Positions 1-7,855 of a stretch of 12,557 nt of DNA are shown here, in pieces. Origin of the DNA: Microcaldota archaeon (GTDB taxonomy: Archaea; Micrarchaeota; Micrarchaeia; Anstonellales; Bilamarchaeaceae); contig DAOVFD010000021.1 of the NCBI GenBank assembly GCA_030668565.1, positions 1 to 12,557 of the forward strand. The letters are read 5' to 3'. The stretch's first letter is position 1. Each line of letters starts with the position of its first letter. Made by a program: the position numbers and the translations under genes. The notes beneath the pieces were generated by a model. That model was not told the origin of the DNA. It was given only the letters and a program-made list of their open reading frames with translations, and searched no databases.

Positions 1-556
1 CGGTAATTCCATCCGGCTGTCCTGCCCTCCCCTCGATTGCCTGCAGGACCTTTAGGAAAAGGAATATCACGAAGAAGAGAAGTATTGCTGCACCAAGCGT
101 TATGTAATCCGCAGGAACTTCAGTGTATACCATTGTCATAAGGACATAGACGGTAACGTTTATCGGAGGTGCTGAGAACAGGAAAAATGCTGCTCTTTTC
201 GGGAGCAGATGGTAATAGGTTATTAACATCAGAAAGAACGCGATAGTGGCAAGGATGATTGTTATTGTCAGATGGAACGGATTTGCGATGACGTTGCTCC
301 ATGATCCTGCTCCATTCGAATAGTACATCTCCTGTATTATGTTTATTGAGACGAACAGGAAGACCATTGTGTTTCCGAATGCTGTATTCCATCCGAGCTC
401 TTCCTTCCTGTATTTTCCGAAATAAAGCGTCATGAAGAGCATTGCGATGATAAGCGGTACTGCTATCCAAAGAATCTTCGGTTCTGTTAGCGGTGCCTGG
501 ACAAGCTGGACAAACCTGTCGATTATTGCTGTAATGATTACCATTGCATCTGTCAT
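1..556 (-). CDS. Multi-pass membrane protein of unknown function, 3' end outside window
   Basis: An uninterrupted minus-strand frame runs from the ATG at 556 to the window edge (185 codons, no stop), so the C-terminus is missing. The translation is strongly hydrophobic with about five likely membrane helices, near residues 27-47, 58-77, 96-118, 121-144 and 150-173. Short polar loops separate them, including a KYRKEE segment after the first and a basic PKR at 119-121. The start is favoured because an AT-rich box (minus-strand CATTTAAAAAA, 577-587) lies about 26 bases upstream and no Shine-Dalgarno motif is present, which fits a leaderless transcript. The gene therefore has its own promoter and is not simply continued from the antiporter behind it. 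I recognise no family, and no catalytic or transport motif is visible. The existence of the gene is well supported; its function is unknown. Confidence 0.78.
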   Translation of the reverse strand, partial: MTDAMVIITAIIDRFVQLVQAPLTEPKILWIAVPLIIAMLFMTLYFGKYRKEELGWNTAFGNTMVFLFVSINIIQEMYYSNGAGSWSNVIANPFHLTITIILATIAFFLMLITYYHLLPKRAAFFLFSAPPINVTVYVLMTMVYTEVPADYITLGAAILLFFVIFLFLKVLQAIEGRAGQPDGIT

Positions 557-576
557 AGGGGGATTTCTTATAGTAA

Positions 577-587
577 TTTTTTAAATG
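577..587 (-). promoter_or_regulatory. TATA-like box for the membrane protein at 1-556
   Basis: The minus strand reads CATTTAAAAAA, centred about 26 bases before the ATG at 556, with an A/G/C-rich stretch (CCAAGAAC) just upstream that could serve as a BRE. The spacing predicts transcription starting at or next to the start codon. This is inferred from sequence and spacing alone. Confidence 0.45.
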
Positions 588-624
588 TTCTTGGAAACGG
601 TTACGGAACACCACGTGCCTTCCA

Positions 625-1953
625 TCACTTCATCTTTCTAAGCAGCCCGCTCATTATAGGCGGAACTACAATGGTGGTAAGGAAAGCCATCGCGGTTATT
701 ATTGTATACTCAGAAGCAGTAAGCGCACCATGCTGAAGGCCGATGAGGGCGACAATCAGGGCGACCTCACCACGTGGAGACATGCCAACACCGACCAGGG
801 AGGAACGGAGTTTATCCAAGCCGGTAAGAAGACTCCCAATCCCGCAGCCAATCAGTTTTGTGAGCATCGCAAGCAGCGAGATTACAAGTATCGGAACCGC
901 AAGTGTGAAAATTGCGCTCACATCAACAAGCATTCCCAGGGATATAAAGAAAACTGGTGTGAACAGCAGTTCCAGGGAAGTCGAGCGTATTTCTATTTCC
1001 TTTACGTGTTTGGAATAGTTGAGGAGCACTCCGGCAAGGAAAGCACCCACTATTGAGGAGAGGCCTATGAACTCGGCAATATAGGCGTAGAGGAAGACGA
1101 AGGAGAGCACGTACAAAAAAGTTTTGTTGTCCAGTCCTGCACGGTCTATGCGCTTGTGCACAAAATATTTTCCAACCAAAGAGCCGCCAATGAGAAAAAT
1201 AATGGCTGAGAATAATATTCCCAGAGTAGGATAAATGGCTTCCAGTGCCAGCGTTTCCGGCATGTTGATTACAAGGGAGAGCACAAGCAGACAGAGTATG
1301 TCGTCGATTACCGCCGCACCTATTATTGTCTGCGCAAAATCCTTTTCAATAAGTTTGAACTCCTTTAGGATTGCTACCGTTACTCCCACGCTGGTGGCTG
1401 AAAGGGCTGCGCCAAGGAACAGTGCGTAGGTGGTTCCGCCTCCGCTTGAAACCGCAAACCAGTAGCCGGCTGCGAAAGGAAAAACTATTCCAAGCGCTGC
1501 CACGATGAAGTTGCGCGTTGTGAAAATCTTGTGGATGCTCGAATGGAGGCCCACCTTGAACATAAGTATTATTGCACCTAGTGTTGCGAAGAGGCTTACC
1601 AATTCGGGGTTTTGGAGTACGATGGGGGTGGTTTCAGGCAGGAAGGAGAGATAATGCTGGATGGCTGGCCATGCCAATTCAAGGAAACTGGGACCCATTA
1701 CTACTCCCAGCAGCATGAGGATAAGCACTGTGGGTTGCTTGAAATAGAAAACGACCGACTCTGCAAGGATGGCAAGGAGAATTAAGAATACTATCTCGAA
1801 TATCATGTGCTCATGGGGTTCCACAACATGTCCAAAAATGCTCGCGCGGATGGTGGAAAGAAGAAGGACAAGGAACAGAAGTATGACGGAGAAGGCAACA
1901 AGCGGCCGTACCTTTGAGTTTACTCCCTTAATCTTTTTTACCACCCGCTCCAT
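625..1953 (-). CDS. CPA2-family cation/proton antiporter (KefB/NapA-like)
   Basis: This 442-residue integral membrane protein should exchange protons for Na+ or K+ across the cytoplasmic membrane. The sequence shows about 12-13 hydrophobic helices. It has the CPA2 signatures ATSVGVTVA (residues 186-194), an adjacent aspartate pair in AAVIDDIL (D217-D218), SLGMLVD (338-344) and SPRGEVALI (392-400). The double aspartate is typical of the electrogenic exchangers and is the expected ion-binding site. There is no C-terminal RCK/TrkA domain, so this is a bare transporter unit. An extra N-terminal hydrophobic segment (about 18-36) precedes the canonical first helix. The start at 1953 is supported by GGTGGAT (1956-1962 on the minus strand). 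The gene is divergent from the P-loop kinase and shares a 72-base intergenic region with it. The family call is firm; the transported ion cannot be told from the sequence. Confidence 0.92.
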   Translation of the reverse strand: MERVVKKIKGVNSKVRPLVAFSVILLFLVLLLSTIRASIFGHVVEPHEHMIFEIVFLILLAILAESVVFYFKQPTVLILMLLGVVMGPSFLELAWPAIQHYLSFLPETTPIVLQNPELVSLFATLGAIILMFKVGLHSSIHKIFTTRNFIVAALGIVFPFAAGYWFAVSSGGGTTYALFLGAALSATSVGVTVAILKEFKLIEKDFAQTIIGAAVIDDILCLLVLSLVINMPETLALEAIYPTLGILFSAIIFLIGGSLVGKYFVHKRIDRAGLDNKTFLYVLSFVFLYAYIAEFIGLSSIVGAFLAGVLLNYSKHVKEIEIRSTSLELLFTPVFFISLGMLVDVSAIFTLAVPILVISLLAMLTKLIGCGIGSLLTGLDKLRSSLVGVGMSPRGEVALIVALIGLQHGALTASEYTIITAMAFLTTIVVPPIMSGLLRKMK

Positions 1954-1988
1954 ATATCCACCATTGTTTTAGGGTAACATACTAACAA

Positions 1989-1999
1989 TTTAATATATT
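1989..1999. promoter_or_regulatory. Divergent TATA-like region between antiporter and kinase genes
   Basis: The sequence TTTAATATATTA (1989-2000) is nearly self-complementary and is the only strongly AT-rich block between the divergent genes. To the right its centre is about 32 bases from the kinase ATG at 2026, giving a start site within a few bases of that codon, which has no Shine-Dalgarno motif. To the left it predicts a start near 1968 and a leader of about 15 bases that contains the GGTGGAT site of the antiporter. Both directions are inferred. Confidence 0.5.
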
Positions 2000-2025
2000 A
2001 TTCCCAGATAGTCTTTCTGATTTGT

Positions 2026-2523
2026 ATGCTGATAATAATATGCGGGCTTCCGGGAACGGGAAAAACAACGCTTGCAAAGGCGGTTGCGGAAAAGATTAAT
2101 GCAGTTTACCTGAACAGCGACAGCATCAGGATGAGCATGCTTGAGGAAAGAGAATATACCGAAGAAGAGAAGAAAAGAGTGTATGAAGCAATGTTCGTGG
2201 AGGCTGAAAAACAGTTAACTGAAGGGAAGAATGTTGTCCTCGATGCTACTTTTTACAAAAAGGAACTAAGGGAAACCGCAGAAGGGGTCGCAAAAAAGGC
2301 TGATGTTGGTTTTTTCATAGTGGAATGCGTAACGCATGAGGATTTGCTTAAGGAAAGGATATTCAAGAGGAAAAAAGAGGAAAGCGAGAGTGAAGCGGAT
2401 TTTGAAGTTTATAAAAAGGTGAAAACACAGTTCGAGCCCATAGAGAAAGAGCATTTGGCTGTGGATACTTCCTTATCGCTTGAAAAGCAGGTCGAGTTAG
2501 TAGAAAAGTACTTAAGTGAGTGA
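2026..2523 (+). CDS. Stand-alone P-loop kinase of the AAA_33 / COG0645 type
   Basis: This small soluble nucleotide-binding protein of 165 residues probably transfers phosphate from ATP to an unknown acceptor. The Walker A loop is GLPGTGKTT (residues 7-15). An SDSIR segment (31-35) and a Walker-B-like VVLDATF (70-76) follow, and a basic lid-like helix KERIFKRKKE lies at 109-118. This order fits the zeta-toxin/AAA_33 'predicted kinase' group. In many bacteria this domain is the C-terminal half of a bifunctional protein whose N-terminal half is an APH-like domain. That partner is encoded here separately at 5156-6112, with the surface-protein gene between them. The start at 2026 begins directly with the first beta strand of the P-loop fold and lies just after a TATA-like box. 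The substrate is unknown. Confidence 0.85.
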   Translation: MLIIICGLPGTGKTTLAKAVAEKINAVYLNSDSIRMSMLEEREYTEEEKKRVYEAMFVEAEKQLTEGKNVVLDATFYKKELRETAEGVAKKADVGFFIVECVTHEDLLKERIFKRKKEESESEADFEVYKKVKTQFEPIEKEHLAVDTSLSLEKQVELVEKYLSE

Positions 2524-2540
2524 GAGGAGTAGAAGAAACC

Positions 2541-2549
2541 AATTTAATA
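2541..2549 (+). promoter_or_regulatory. TATA-like box for the surface-protein gene
   Basis: AATTTAATA lies directly after the purine-rich AGAAGAAACC (2531-2540), a plausible BRE. Its centre is about 25 bases before the ATG at 2571, which has no Shine-Dalgarno motif. This predicts a leaderless transcript starting at 2571 and supports that codon over the in-frame GTG at 2520. Confidence 0.5.
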
Positions 2550-2570
2550 GTTGTCTCCCCATCCCGCGGT

Positions 2571-5144
2571 ATGAAAAAAGCGACCTTAATATCCTTAATT
2601 GCACTAGTATTGCTTTTCGGATGCGCTTCGATCGAAACGCCATTCCAGGTTACGATAACGGAATTTTCAGATGGAGCAGGTGCTGCATCGAGGCAATATG
2701 ATGGCCCGGGAAGCTATACAGTGGACTACAATATGTCAAGATATCTATGGGCATATTATTATCCTCATGCGGGGTGGCCTGACAATGTTACGGTTATTGC
2801 AGTTGAATTTGACATGTGTGGTATTCAGCACCTTAGTTCCTATCCAAGCAATATTACCATCCGCTATCCCCAGTTCAGCGGTACTGGGGCATTATTGCAT
2901 GCAGGACAACTGAACGGATGCGTGCATGTATCTGGAGATGGTGGGTTGCTGGATTCACTTATAACCATGGATGCAAATCCGCTTGAATGCTGTGAAAGGC
3001 AATATGTGGACAAAGTTGAGATGAGATATCCAAGAGTGTATAACACTACGGAAAAAGTTGAATTGGTAATATGGGACAATGGAAGGAATGTAACAGGAGC
3101 GAACTATACCTGCTTTACAGGAGATATTACCAGGCAGGTTACCGGCAATGAACTGTTTGAAAGGAATACCACTTACAGCACTCCTTCGGTATTCAATTTC
3201 ACATGTCCTGCATACGGGGCAGAAGGAAAGTATAGGGTGAGTGTTAACCGGATTGCAACTTTTGATGGTATAACATACAACTGGATAAATACGCCTGGAT
3301 ATTATACTGATGTTGTAATAGCGGATGGAGGAACTGATGAGAGATTCGTATTGTTGATGAATGTAAGTTCCGAAAGTGCAGGAAAACTAGATATTTCCAA
3401 CATATCAATAAGATACAACAACAGACTTGAATATGGAAGCGGACCTACAAGTACCATAACAGGTAGTACACCTCCCTGGGCATCGACTGATTCTGTTATC
3501 AGTGATTCTGTTCTGGAGGCAGAGACGGATATCGGGAATAATTCAAATTTTGACGGCTGTAATGTAATAGGAAGTATTGTGGATATTACTAACTGTACAA
3601 ATTCAACAATAATATGGTCCAGCCTGGATATTGTGGAAGTAGTTAACTCGACAATAAAATATACTCAGTCGAATAATTTTCGTGCTTACGATTCTACAAT
3701 AATAAACGGTGACATGATATTCTATTTTGATGCTTATGGAGCGTATTACGATGACGGGATACTTTATGATGGATTGTTGGACTTCAATATGACCAAAAGA
3801 GCGCTTCCTGTTTCTGGTATTGTTCCCCTTTCGAACACCTATGGGTGTAATGGTTCGAATGCCAAATGGATATTCGACGGAATAGACGGGCTTGGATTTC
3901 TGGACACTACCTGGGAGATGTACAACAATTGTGAAGTCGAAATGTATGATACCTTATTCGGACTCGGAGGAAATGCAGCAATGCTCGGACAGCAGAAAGT
4001 GCTTCTTGAAAAAGATACTATGTTCGTACTTTTCAACCTGACTGCGCCCATGGTTCTTGATGGAGCAACCTTTAAGATGGATGATACTTCCTCATTTGCC
4101 GCCTGCAATGCAAGCGTTACCTTCAATAATGCGCTTACTCTTAACGGGGTTCCGAGATTCATGGTTGTTGAAAACGGACAGCTTACCTTTTCTAATTTGA
4201 ATGACGTATATCCTGAAATATGGATTACAATGAATGACAGCCCTTCGGATGTTTATCTGAGGGATATAAATTTCTCTGATTACGGTCCCGCATATACAAT
4301 TACCGACCAATATGTGCTTGGTGAAAGATTCGTTTCTTTCGATGACGCATCTATGTTATTCATAAACAGCACCAACGCAACCGTTGTTCTTTACGGCGTA
4401 GGAATAGACTCACGAATATATTATTATGAAAACTACACGGACAACATAACCGAAATTCTGGCAAACGGGCAACCCTGTGATGCACCCAGATGCACCAACA
4501 TCAGGTATGAAAGAGGAGGGCTGATGTTTGATGTTACCGGGCTTTCCAGCTATGGTGTAGTTTTGGCACCGCCCCCAAGTGGGAGGAATGGTGACCAGAA
4601 GAACATGGATGTGCGTGTGGAATCAGGATATACCGGTGAAACGGTTATGTTCACTACCAGCGTGGAAAGAGTATGGATAGAAATTTTCGACCCTGTTGGT
4701 GATTCTGTTGCAATATTCAGGACCGATGAAAACGGCATTGGTTATTTCGTACCTGAAATACCAGGAACATACTGTTATGAAGCAAGCAAGTCCGGCTACA
4801 GAACTGAAGATGGAAGTTTCACCGTGGATGAACCTCCTGAAGAGGAGATACCTGAAGAGGAACCCGTAGAAGAAGAACCTCCGGAGGAAGTTGCAGATTC
4901 CGAAGTTCCTGAAGAGGAGGTTGAAGAAGAGATTACCGAGGAGGAAGTTGTCGAAGAACCCGAGGTAATGGAAGAAGAACAGGAGGAAATGCCAGCGGAA
5001 GAAGAGCCGGCACCCGCAGAGCCTGAAGAAGAACCAGAAGAGGAGTGCGCGAATCTTTTCGGAATATGCTGGTACTGGTGGTTTGCACTTGGCATTGTTG
5101 CAGTGCTTGCCTATTTCGTTGCAAGAACACTGACAAGAAGATGA
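2571..5144 (+). CDS. Large secreted, cell-surface-anchored protein with acidic stalk
   Basis: This 857-residue predicted surface protein has no recognised enzymatic motif. Residues 1-17 form a classical signal peptide (MKK then a hydrophobic core) ending in LLFGC, a lipobox-like sequence with Cys18. The extracellular body (about 25-670) is rich in Asn, Thr, Tyr and Asp. I count 24 N-X-S/T sequons between residues 54 and 625 and none afterwards. Residues 322-380 show repeated short Asn/Ser/Thr-Ile units resembling beta-helix rungs. An Ig-like or carboxypeptidase-regulatory-like beta domain is plausible at 679-752. A Glu/Pro-rich stalk follows (754-825), then a Trp-rich membrane helix (about 831-851) and a TRR tail. 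The start at 2571 is chosen because the signal peptide begins there and a TATA-like box sits 25 bases upstream. It may be a receptor, adhesin or S-layer-associated protein; which one is not resolved. Confidence 0.85.
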   Translation: MKKATLISLIALVLLFGCASIETPFQVTITEFSDGAGAASRQYDGPGSYTVDYNMSRYLWAYYYPHAGWPDNVTVIAVEFDMCGIQHLSSYPSNITIRYPQFSGTGALLHAGQLNGCVHVSGDGGLLDSLITMDANPLECCERQYVDKVEMRYPRVYNTTEKVELVIWDNGRNVTGANYTCFTGDITRQVTGNELFERNTTYSTPSVFNFTCPAYGAEGKYRVSVNRIATFDGITYNWINTPGYYTDVVIADGGTDERFVLLMNVSSESAGKLDISNISIRYNNRLEYGSGPTSTITGSTPPWASTDSVISDSVLEAETDIGNNSNFDGCNVIGSIVDITNCTNSTIIWSSLDIVEVVNSTIKYTQSNNFRAYDSTIINGDMIFYFDAYGAYYDDGILYDGLLDFNMTKRALPVSGIVPLSNTYGCNGSNAKWIFDGIDGLGFLDTTWEMYNNCEVEMYDTLFGLGGNAAMLGQQKVLLEKDTMFVLFNLTAPMVLDGATFKMDDTSSFAACNASVTFNNALTLNGVPRFMVVENGQLTFSNLNDVYPEIWITMNDSPSDVYLRDINFSDYGPAYTITDQYVLGERFVSFDDASMLFINSTNATVVLYGVGIDSRIYYYENYTDNITEILANGQPCDAPRCTNIRYERGGLMFDVTGLSSYGVVLAPPPSGRNGDQKNMDVRVESGYTGETVMFTTSVERVWIEIFDPVGDSVAIFRTDENGIGYFVPEIPGTYCYEASKSGYRTEDGSFTVDEPPEEEIPEEEPVEEEPPEEVADSEVPEEEVEEEITEEEVVEEPEVMEEEQEEMPAEEEPAPAEPEEEPEEECANLFGICWYWWFALGIVAVLAYFVARTLTRR

Positions 5145-5155
5145 AAGTGGGTTAA

Positions 5156-6112
5156 ATGGATGAGAAAGGCCTCAGCGTACTAAAAGAGCAGATGAAATTC
5201 ATTGAAACCCATATATCCTGGATATTCCTTACTGATGAACATGTTTACAAGATAAAAAGGCCGGTGAAATTCACTTTCCTTGATTTTTCAACTCTGGAAA
5301 AAAGAAAATATTACTGTGAAGAAGAGGTAAGATTGAACAAAAGGCTTTCCCCGGATATTTATCTTGGAGTTGTCCCTGTTGTGAAACGTGATGGGATATT
5401 TATTGAAGGAGAAGGTGAAGTACTTGATTACGCTGTGAAAATGAAAAGGCTTCCTGAAGAGAAAAAAATGGACAATCTTCTTGAGAAAAATGCTGTATCG
5501 CAGGAGGATGTTGAAAATATTGCAAAAATAATTGCTGATTTTCATTCAAGGATAGATACAATAACGGATGATAAGTACAGTTCTCCGGAAATGGTGAAAG
5601 AACAGGTTGATGACCTTTCCCTGCACAAGGAAACCATAGAAAAAGCATGTGGAATGGGAGAAAAGGTGGATTTCACATTGGAAAGAGCTGGCCGTTTCAT
5701 GGAGAAAAACAGGGAGGTTTTTGTAAAAAGGCAGAAAGAAGGGAAAATAAAAGATTGCCATGGCGATTTGCATTCTGCGAACATTTTCATTGCGGACAAA
5801 ACTTACATTTTCGATTGTATAGAATTCAGCAAAGAATTCAGATATATAGATACTTCAAGCGAGATTGCATTCATGGCAATGGACCTTGATGCTTTTGGAA
5901 AAGAGAAACTCACTGAAGCATTTGTAAAAAAATATGTTGAGTTGAGCAGGGATGAAGAACTGCTTCTTTTGCTTGATTATTACAAATGCTATCGTGCAAA
6001 TGTAAGGGCGAAGATTGCTGCAATAGAATATGCGCAGAAGCCAAATGCTGATTCCAAGAAGAGAATTGCAAAATACTGCGAACTTATGGAGAGGTATGCA
6101 AAAAAGCTCTAA
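5156..6112 (+). CDS. APH-fold kinase-like protein (COG2187 type), stand-alone
   Basis: This 318-residue protein has the aminoglycoside-phosphotransferase/protein-kinase-like fold. It matches the N-terminal half of bacterial 'bifunctional aminoglycoside phosphotransferase/ATP-binding' proteins. Landmarks are VYKIKRPVKF with a likely ATP-binding lysine (30-39), FLDFSTLEKR (41-50), a CEEEVRLNKRLSPDIYLG segment (54-71), the catalytic loop HGDLHSANIF (202-211), and the metal-binding aspartate in IFDCIEF (218-224). Near the C-terminus, YYKCYRANVRAKI (275-287) is also family-typical. The protein ends where the bacterial fusion would continue into a P-loop kinase. That kinase is encoded separately at 2026-2523. 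The gene lies 11 bases after the surface-protein stop with a weak GTGGG motif ahead of it, so the two are probably cotranscribed. Despite the family name, aminoglycoside resistance should not be assumed; the substrate is unknown. Confidence 0.88.
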   Translation: MDEKGLSVLKEQMKFIETHISWIFLTDEHVYKIKRPVKFTFLDFSTLEKRKYYCEEEVRLNKRLSPDIYLGVVPVVKRDGIFIEGEGEVLDYAVKMKRLPEEKKMDNLLEKNAVSQEDVENIAKIIADFHSRIDTITDDKYSSPEMVKEQVDDLSLHKETIEKACGMGEKVDFTLERAGRFMEKNREVFVKRQKEGKIKDCHGDLHSANIFIADKTYIFDCIEFSKEFRYIDTSSEIAFMAMDLDAFGKEKLTEAFVKKYVELSRDEELLLLLDYYKCYRANVRAKIAAIEYAQKPNADSKKRIAKYCELMERYAKKL

Positions 6113-6129
6113 ACACCACTCGGAAAACC

Positions 6130-6137
6130 TTATAATC
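6130..6137 (+). promoter_or_regulatory. TATA-like box of the thiolase/DUF35/ACP operon
   Basis: TTATAATC follows CGGAAAACC (6121-6129), a good BRE-like purine-rich element. The box is centred about 37 bases before the ATG at 6170, which predicts a transcript with a leader of roughly 10 bases. It lies just past the stop of the APH-like gene (6112), so the thiolase operon probably has its own promoter. Confidence 0.55.
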
Positions 6138-6169
6138 TTTATCTTCGTTCTGCCCTACGGGTAAGTTCT

Positions 6170-7450
6170 ATGGCACATATTGGTAGTTTAAAGGAAAAAC
6201 CCGTTATTACGGGTGTAGGATGCACCAAGTTCGGAAGTGTTCTTACGACTCCTGAAATTAAGGGGTTGACTTTCCAGGAGCTTGCGTGCGAGGCTGCTTT
6301 TGAAGCGATTGATGAAGCGGGCATAGACCCGAAAGAGATAGATGCTTTCTATATAGGAAATATGGTAAGCCATATTTCGCATCTCTATTCTCACAATACG
6401 CAGATGGCTGATTGGCTTGGATTGCAACTGAAACCAAGTATTCATTTTGCAACCGCGTGCTCAACAACAAATACAGGCGTTGGGTTGGCTGCAATGGGAG
6501 TTGCATCAGGAAAATTCAGGAATGTCCTTGTATTAGGATGCGAGATACTTTCTTCAGAACCGACAGATGACCCTATTAAAAGGAAGGCGGTTGACCCTGG
6601 AACGCTTTGGTACTGGACAGACTTCGGGGTTGACCAAGCTTATGCGTATCACCATGCTTATGATATCGCTACTGCTTATGGAGCACTTCCTACGCTCGGC
6701 TATGCAAAGAAATATGGTGTTCCTATGGACAAGATGGATGATGTAATGTGCGCTGTTCACAGGGCGGTAAGAATCCATTCTGCGGCGAACAAGAAGGCAT
6801 TTGTCCAGACAACCCTTGAGCAGGAGGCAAGAAAGGCAGGATTCAAGGACATTTATGAGTTCTGGAAGAGCAGGAAGAATCCATTCCTTGCATGGCCTGT
6901 AAGGGTTAAGAGCGCGTTGAACACGGTTGATGGCGCTTCTGCTTATATAATAAGCTCTAAAAAAGAGGCAAAAGGATATTTCAAGAAAGAACCGGTTAGT
7001 GTTGAAGGCTTCCACTGGACATCAAGCAACTATCCATGGTATGGAAGGGACCCAACCGACTGGGACCTTGACAGAACCGCATTCCAGACCGCAATGAAGA
7101 TGGCGAAAATAAAACCAAAGGATATTGATTATCTTGACGTGCATGACTGTATGCAGATATACCAGCTGATACTGTCAGAACAGGCAGGATATTTCAAGAA
7201 AGGAGAGGCGTGGAAGGCCTTCCTTGAGGGAAGAACACTCTACAAAGGCGATAAGCCTATGAATACGGCTGGTGGAAGACACGGGAAAGGACATGCCTTC
7301 GCTGCATCTGCAGGAGCCGAGATTTATGAAGCTGTGAAGCAGATGAGGGGAGAAGCAAAAGGAAGGCAGATAAAGGACGAGCCTGAAACTTCTGTTGTGC
7401 ACAACCACGGTTACGGAATGCATACTGCAGTTACCGTTCTTAAGAGGTGA
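6170..7450 (+). CDS. SCP-x/archaeal-type thiolase (acetyl-CoA C-acyltransferase-like)
   Basis: This 426-residue thiolase-fold enzyme probably forms or cleaves acetoacetyl-CoA or a related beta-ketoacyl thioester. The N-terminal strand PVITGVGCTKFG (11-22) is typical. The nucleophilic cysteine is expected at C97 in ATACSTTNTG (94-103). The VHDCM motif (324-328) corresponds to the HDCF loop of SCP2-type thiolases. GGRHGKGHA (368-376) carries the catalytic His375. The C-terminal CxG of classical thiolases is replaced by HGYGM (413-417), as in the SCP-x group. In archaea such thiolases sit with HMG-CoA synthase and a DUF35 protein and supply the mevalonate pathway. Here the DUF35 gene follows at once, but no HMG-CoA synthase gene is present; an ACP gene follows instead. 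The loop after C97 differs from the common CASG pattern. The exact substrate, CoA- or ACP-bound, is open. Confidence 0.88.
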   Translation: MAHIGSLKEKPVITGVGCTKFGSVLTTPEIKGLTFQELACEAAFEAIDEAGIDPKEIDAFYIGNMVSHISHLYSHNTQMADWLGLQLKPSIHFATACSTTNTGVGLAAMGVASGKFRNVLVLGCEILSSEPTDDPIKRKAVDPGTLWYWTDFGVDQAYAYHHAYDIATAYGALPTLGYAKKYGVPMDKMDDVMCAVHRAVRIHSAANKKAFVQTTLEQEARKAGFKDIYEFWKSRKNPFLAWPVRVKSALNTVDGASAYIISSKKEAKGYFKKEPVSVEGFHWTSSNYPWYGRDPTDWDLDRTAFQTAMKMAKIKPKDIDYLDVHDCMQIYQLILSEQAGYFKKGEAWKAFLEGRTLYKGDKPMNTAGGRHGKGHAFAASAGAEIYEAVKQMRGEAKGRQIKDEPETSVVHNHGYGMHTAVTVLKR

Positions 7451-7451
7451 T
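7444..7451 (+). promoter_or_regulatory. Strong Shine-Dalgarno site deciding the DUF35 gene start
   Basis: GAGGTGAT is an eight-base match to the complement of the archaeal 16S rRNA tail and overlaps the thiolase stop codon (7448-7450). It lies 4 bases before the ATG at 7456 but only 1 base before the ATG at 7453, and it contains the GTG at 7447. The ATG at 7456 is therefore the best start. Confidence 0.7.
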
Positions 7452-7455
7452 TATG

Positions 7456-7854
7456 ATGGAAAGAATGGTTGAAAAATTCTATAAATCTTTGGCAAAGGGA
7501 AAAATTTATGGTGTAAAGTGCAAAAAGTGCAAGCATTTTATTTTCCCTCCAAAGGCTGGGTGTGAGAAGTGCGGTGCACATAAAATGGAGTGGAAGCTGA
7601 TAAGCGGTAATGGGAAACTGCTGTTTTTCTCAAGTGGAAACCTGCCGCCTTTGAAATTTGCAAAATATCATCCCTATGCGTACGGTGCCATCGAATTGAA
7701 GGAAGGGCCGGTTTTCTTTACCCAGATAGAGGGTCTTGACGTAAAGAGCGTTGAAGCGATAGAAAAACAGAACAAGAAGATGCCGATGAAGGTGAAGGCA
7801 AAGGTGAAGAAGATGGCAGGAATGAATATTGTTGTCTTCAAGGTAGTGAAATAA
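7456..7854 (+). CDS. DUF35 zinc-ribbon/OB-fold protein, thiolase partner
   Basis: This 132-residue DUF35-type protein has an N-terminal zinc ribbon with cysteines 22, 25, 36 and 39 (CxxC-x10-CxxC), preceded by a short helix. A beta-rich OB-like domain follows (about 46-130, with SGNGKLLFFS and HPYAYGAIELKEG). In archaea, DUF35 proteins bridge acetoacetyl-CoA thiolase and HMG-CoA synthase and help pass the intermediate between active sites; other members partner SCP-x thiolases or HMGCS-like enzymes. Its position directly behind the thiolase, with the ribosome site overlapping the thiolase stop, argues for coupled translation and a physical complex. The start at 7456 is set by the Shine-Dalgarno spacing. 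The synthase that would complete the usual trio is absent from this operon. Family assignment is confident; function in this context is inferred. Confidence 0.88.
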   Translation: MERMVEKFYKSLAKGKIYGVKCKKCKHFIFPPKAGCEKCGAHKMEWKLISGNGKLLFFSSGNLPPLKFAKYHPYAYGAIELKEGPVFFTQIEGLDVKSVEAIEKQNKKMPMKVKAKVKKMAGMNIVVFKVVK

Positions 7855-7855
7855 C

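Noticed and set aside
120..614. Minus-strand open frame of 164 codons overlapping the partial membrane-protein gene
   Set aside because: Its composition is not that of a folded protein (His/Asn/Arg-rich, no pattern). The overlapping minus-strand frame from 556 gives a clean multi-helix membrane protein with a promoter.
2520..2570. GTG start at 2520 for the surface protein, adding 17 residues
   Set aside because: The signal peptide starts at the ATG at 2571, and a TATA-like box at 2541-2549 would lie inside the extended coding region. The added residues do not look like part of a signal sequence.
4796..5095. Ser/Gly-rich minus-strand open frame, resembling a low-complexity secreted protein
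   Set aside because: It is the antisense of the GAA/GAG-rich codons of the acidic stalk, which read as Ser-rich sequence on the other strand. It has no promoter or ribosome site.
5156..6112. Aminoglycoside-resistance gene
   Set aside because: The fold and catalytic loop are shared with APH enzymes, but the match is to the COG2187 group of unknown substrate. Nothing here indicates antibiotic modification.
7447..7455. GTG start at 7447 for the DUF35 gene
   Set aside because: The GTG is part of the GAGGTGAT ribosome site. The ATG at 7456 has proper spacing.
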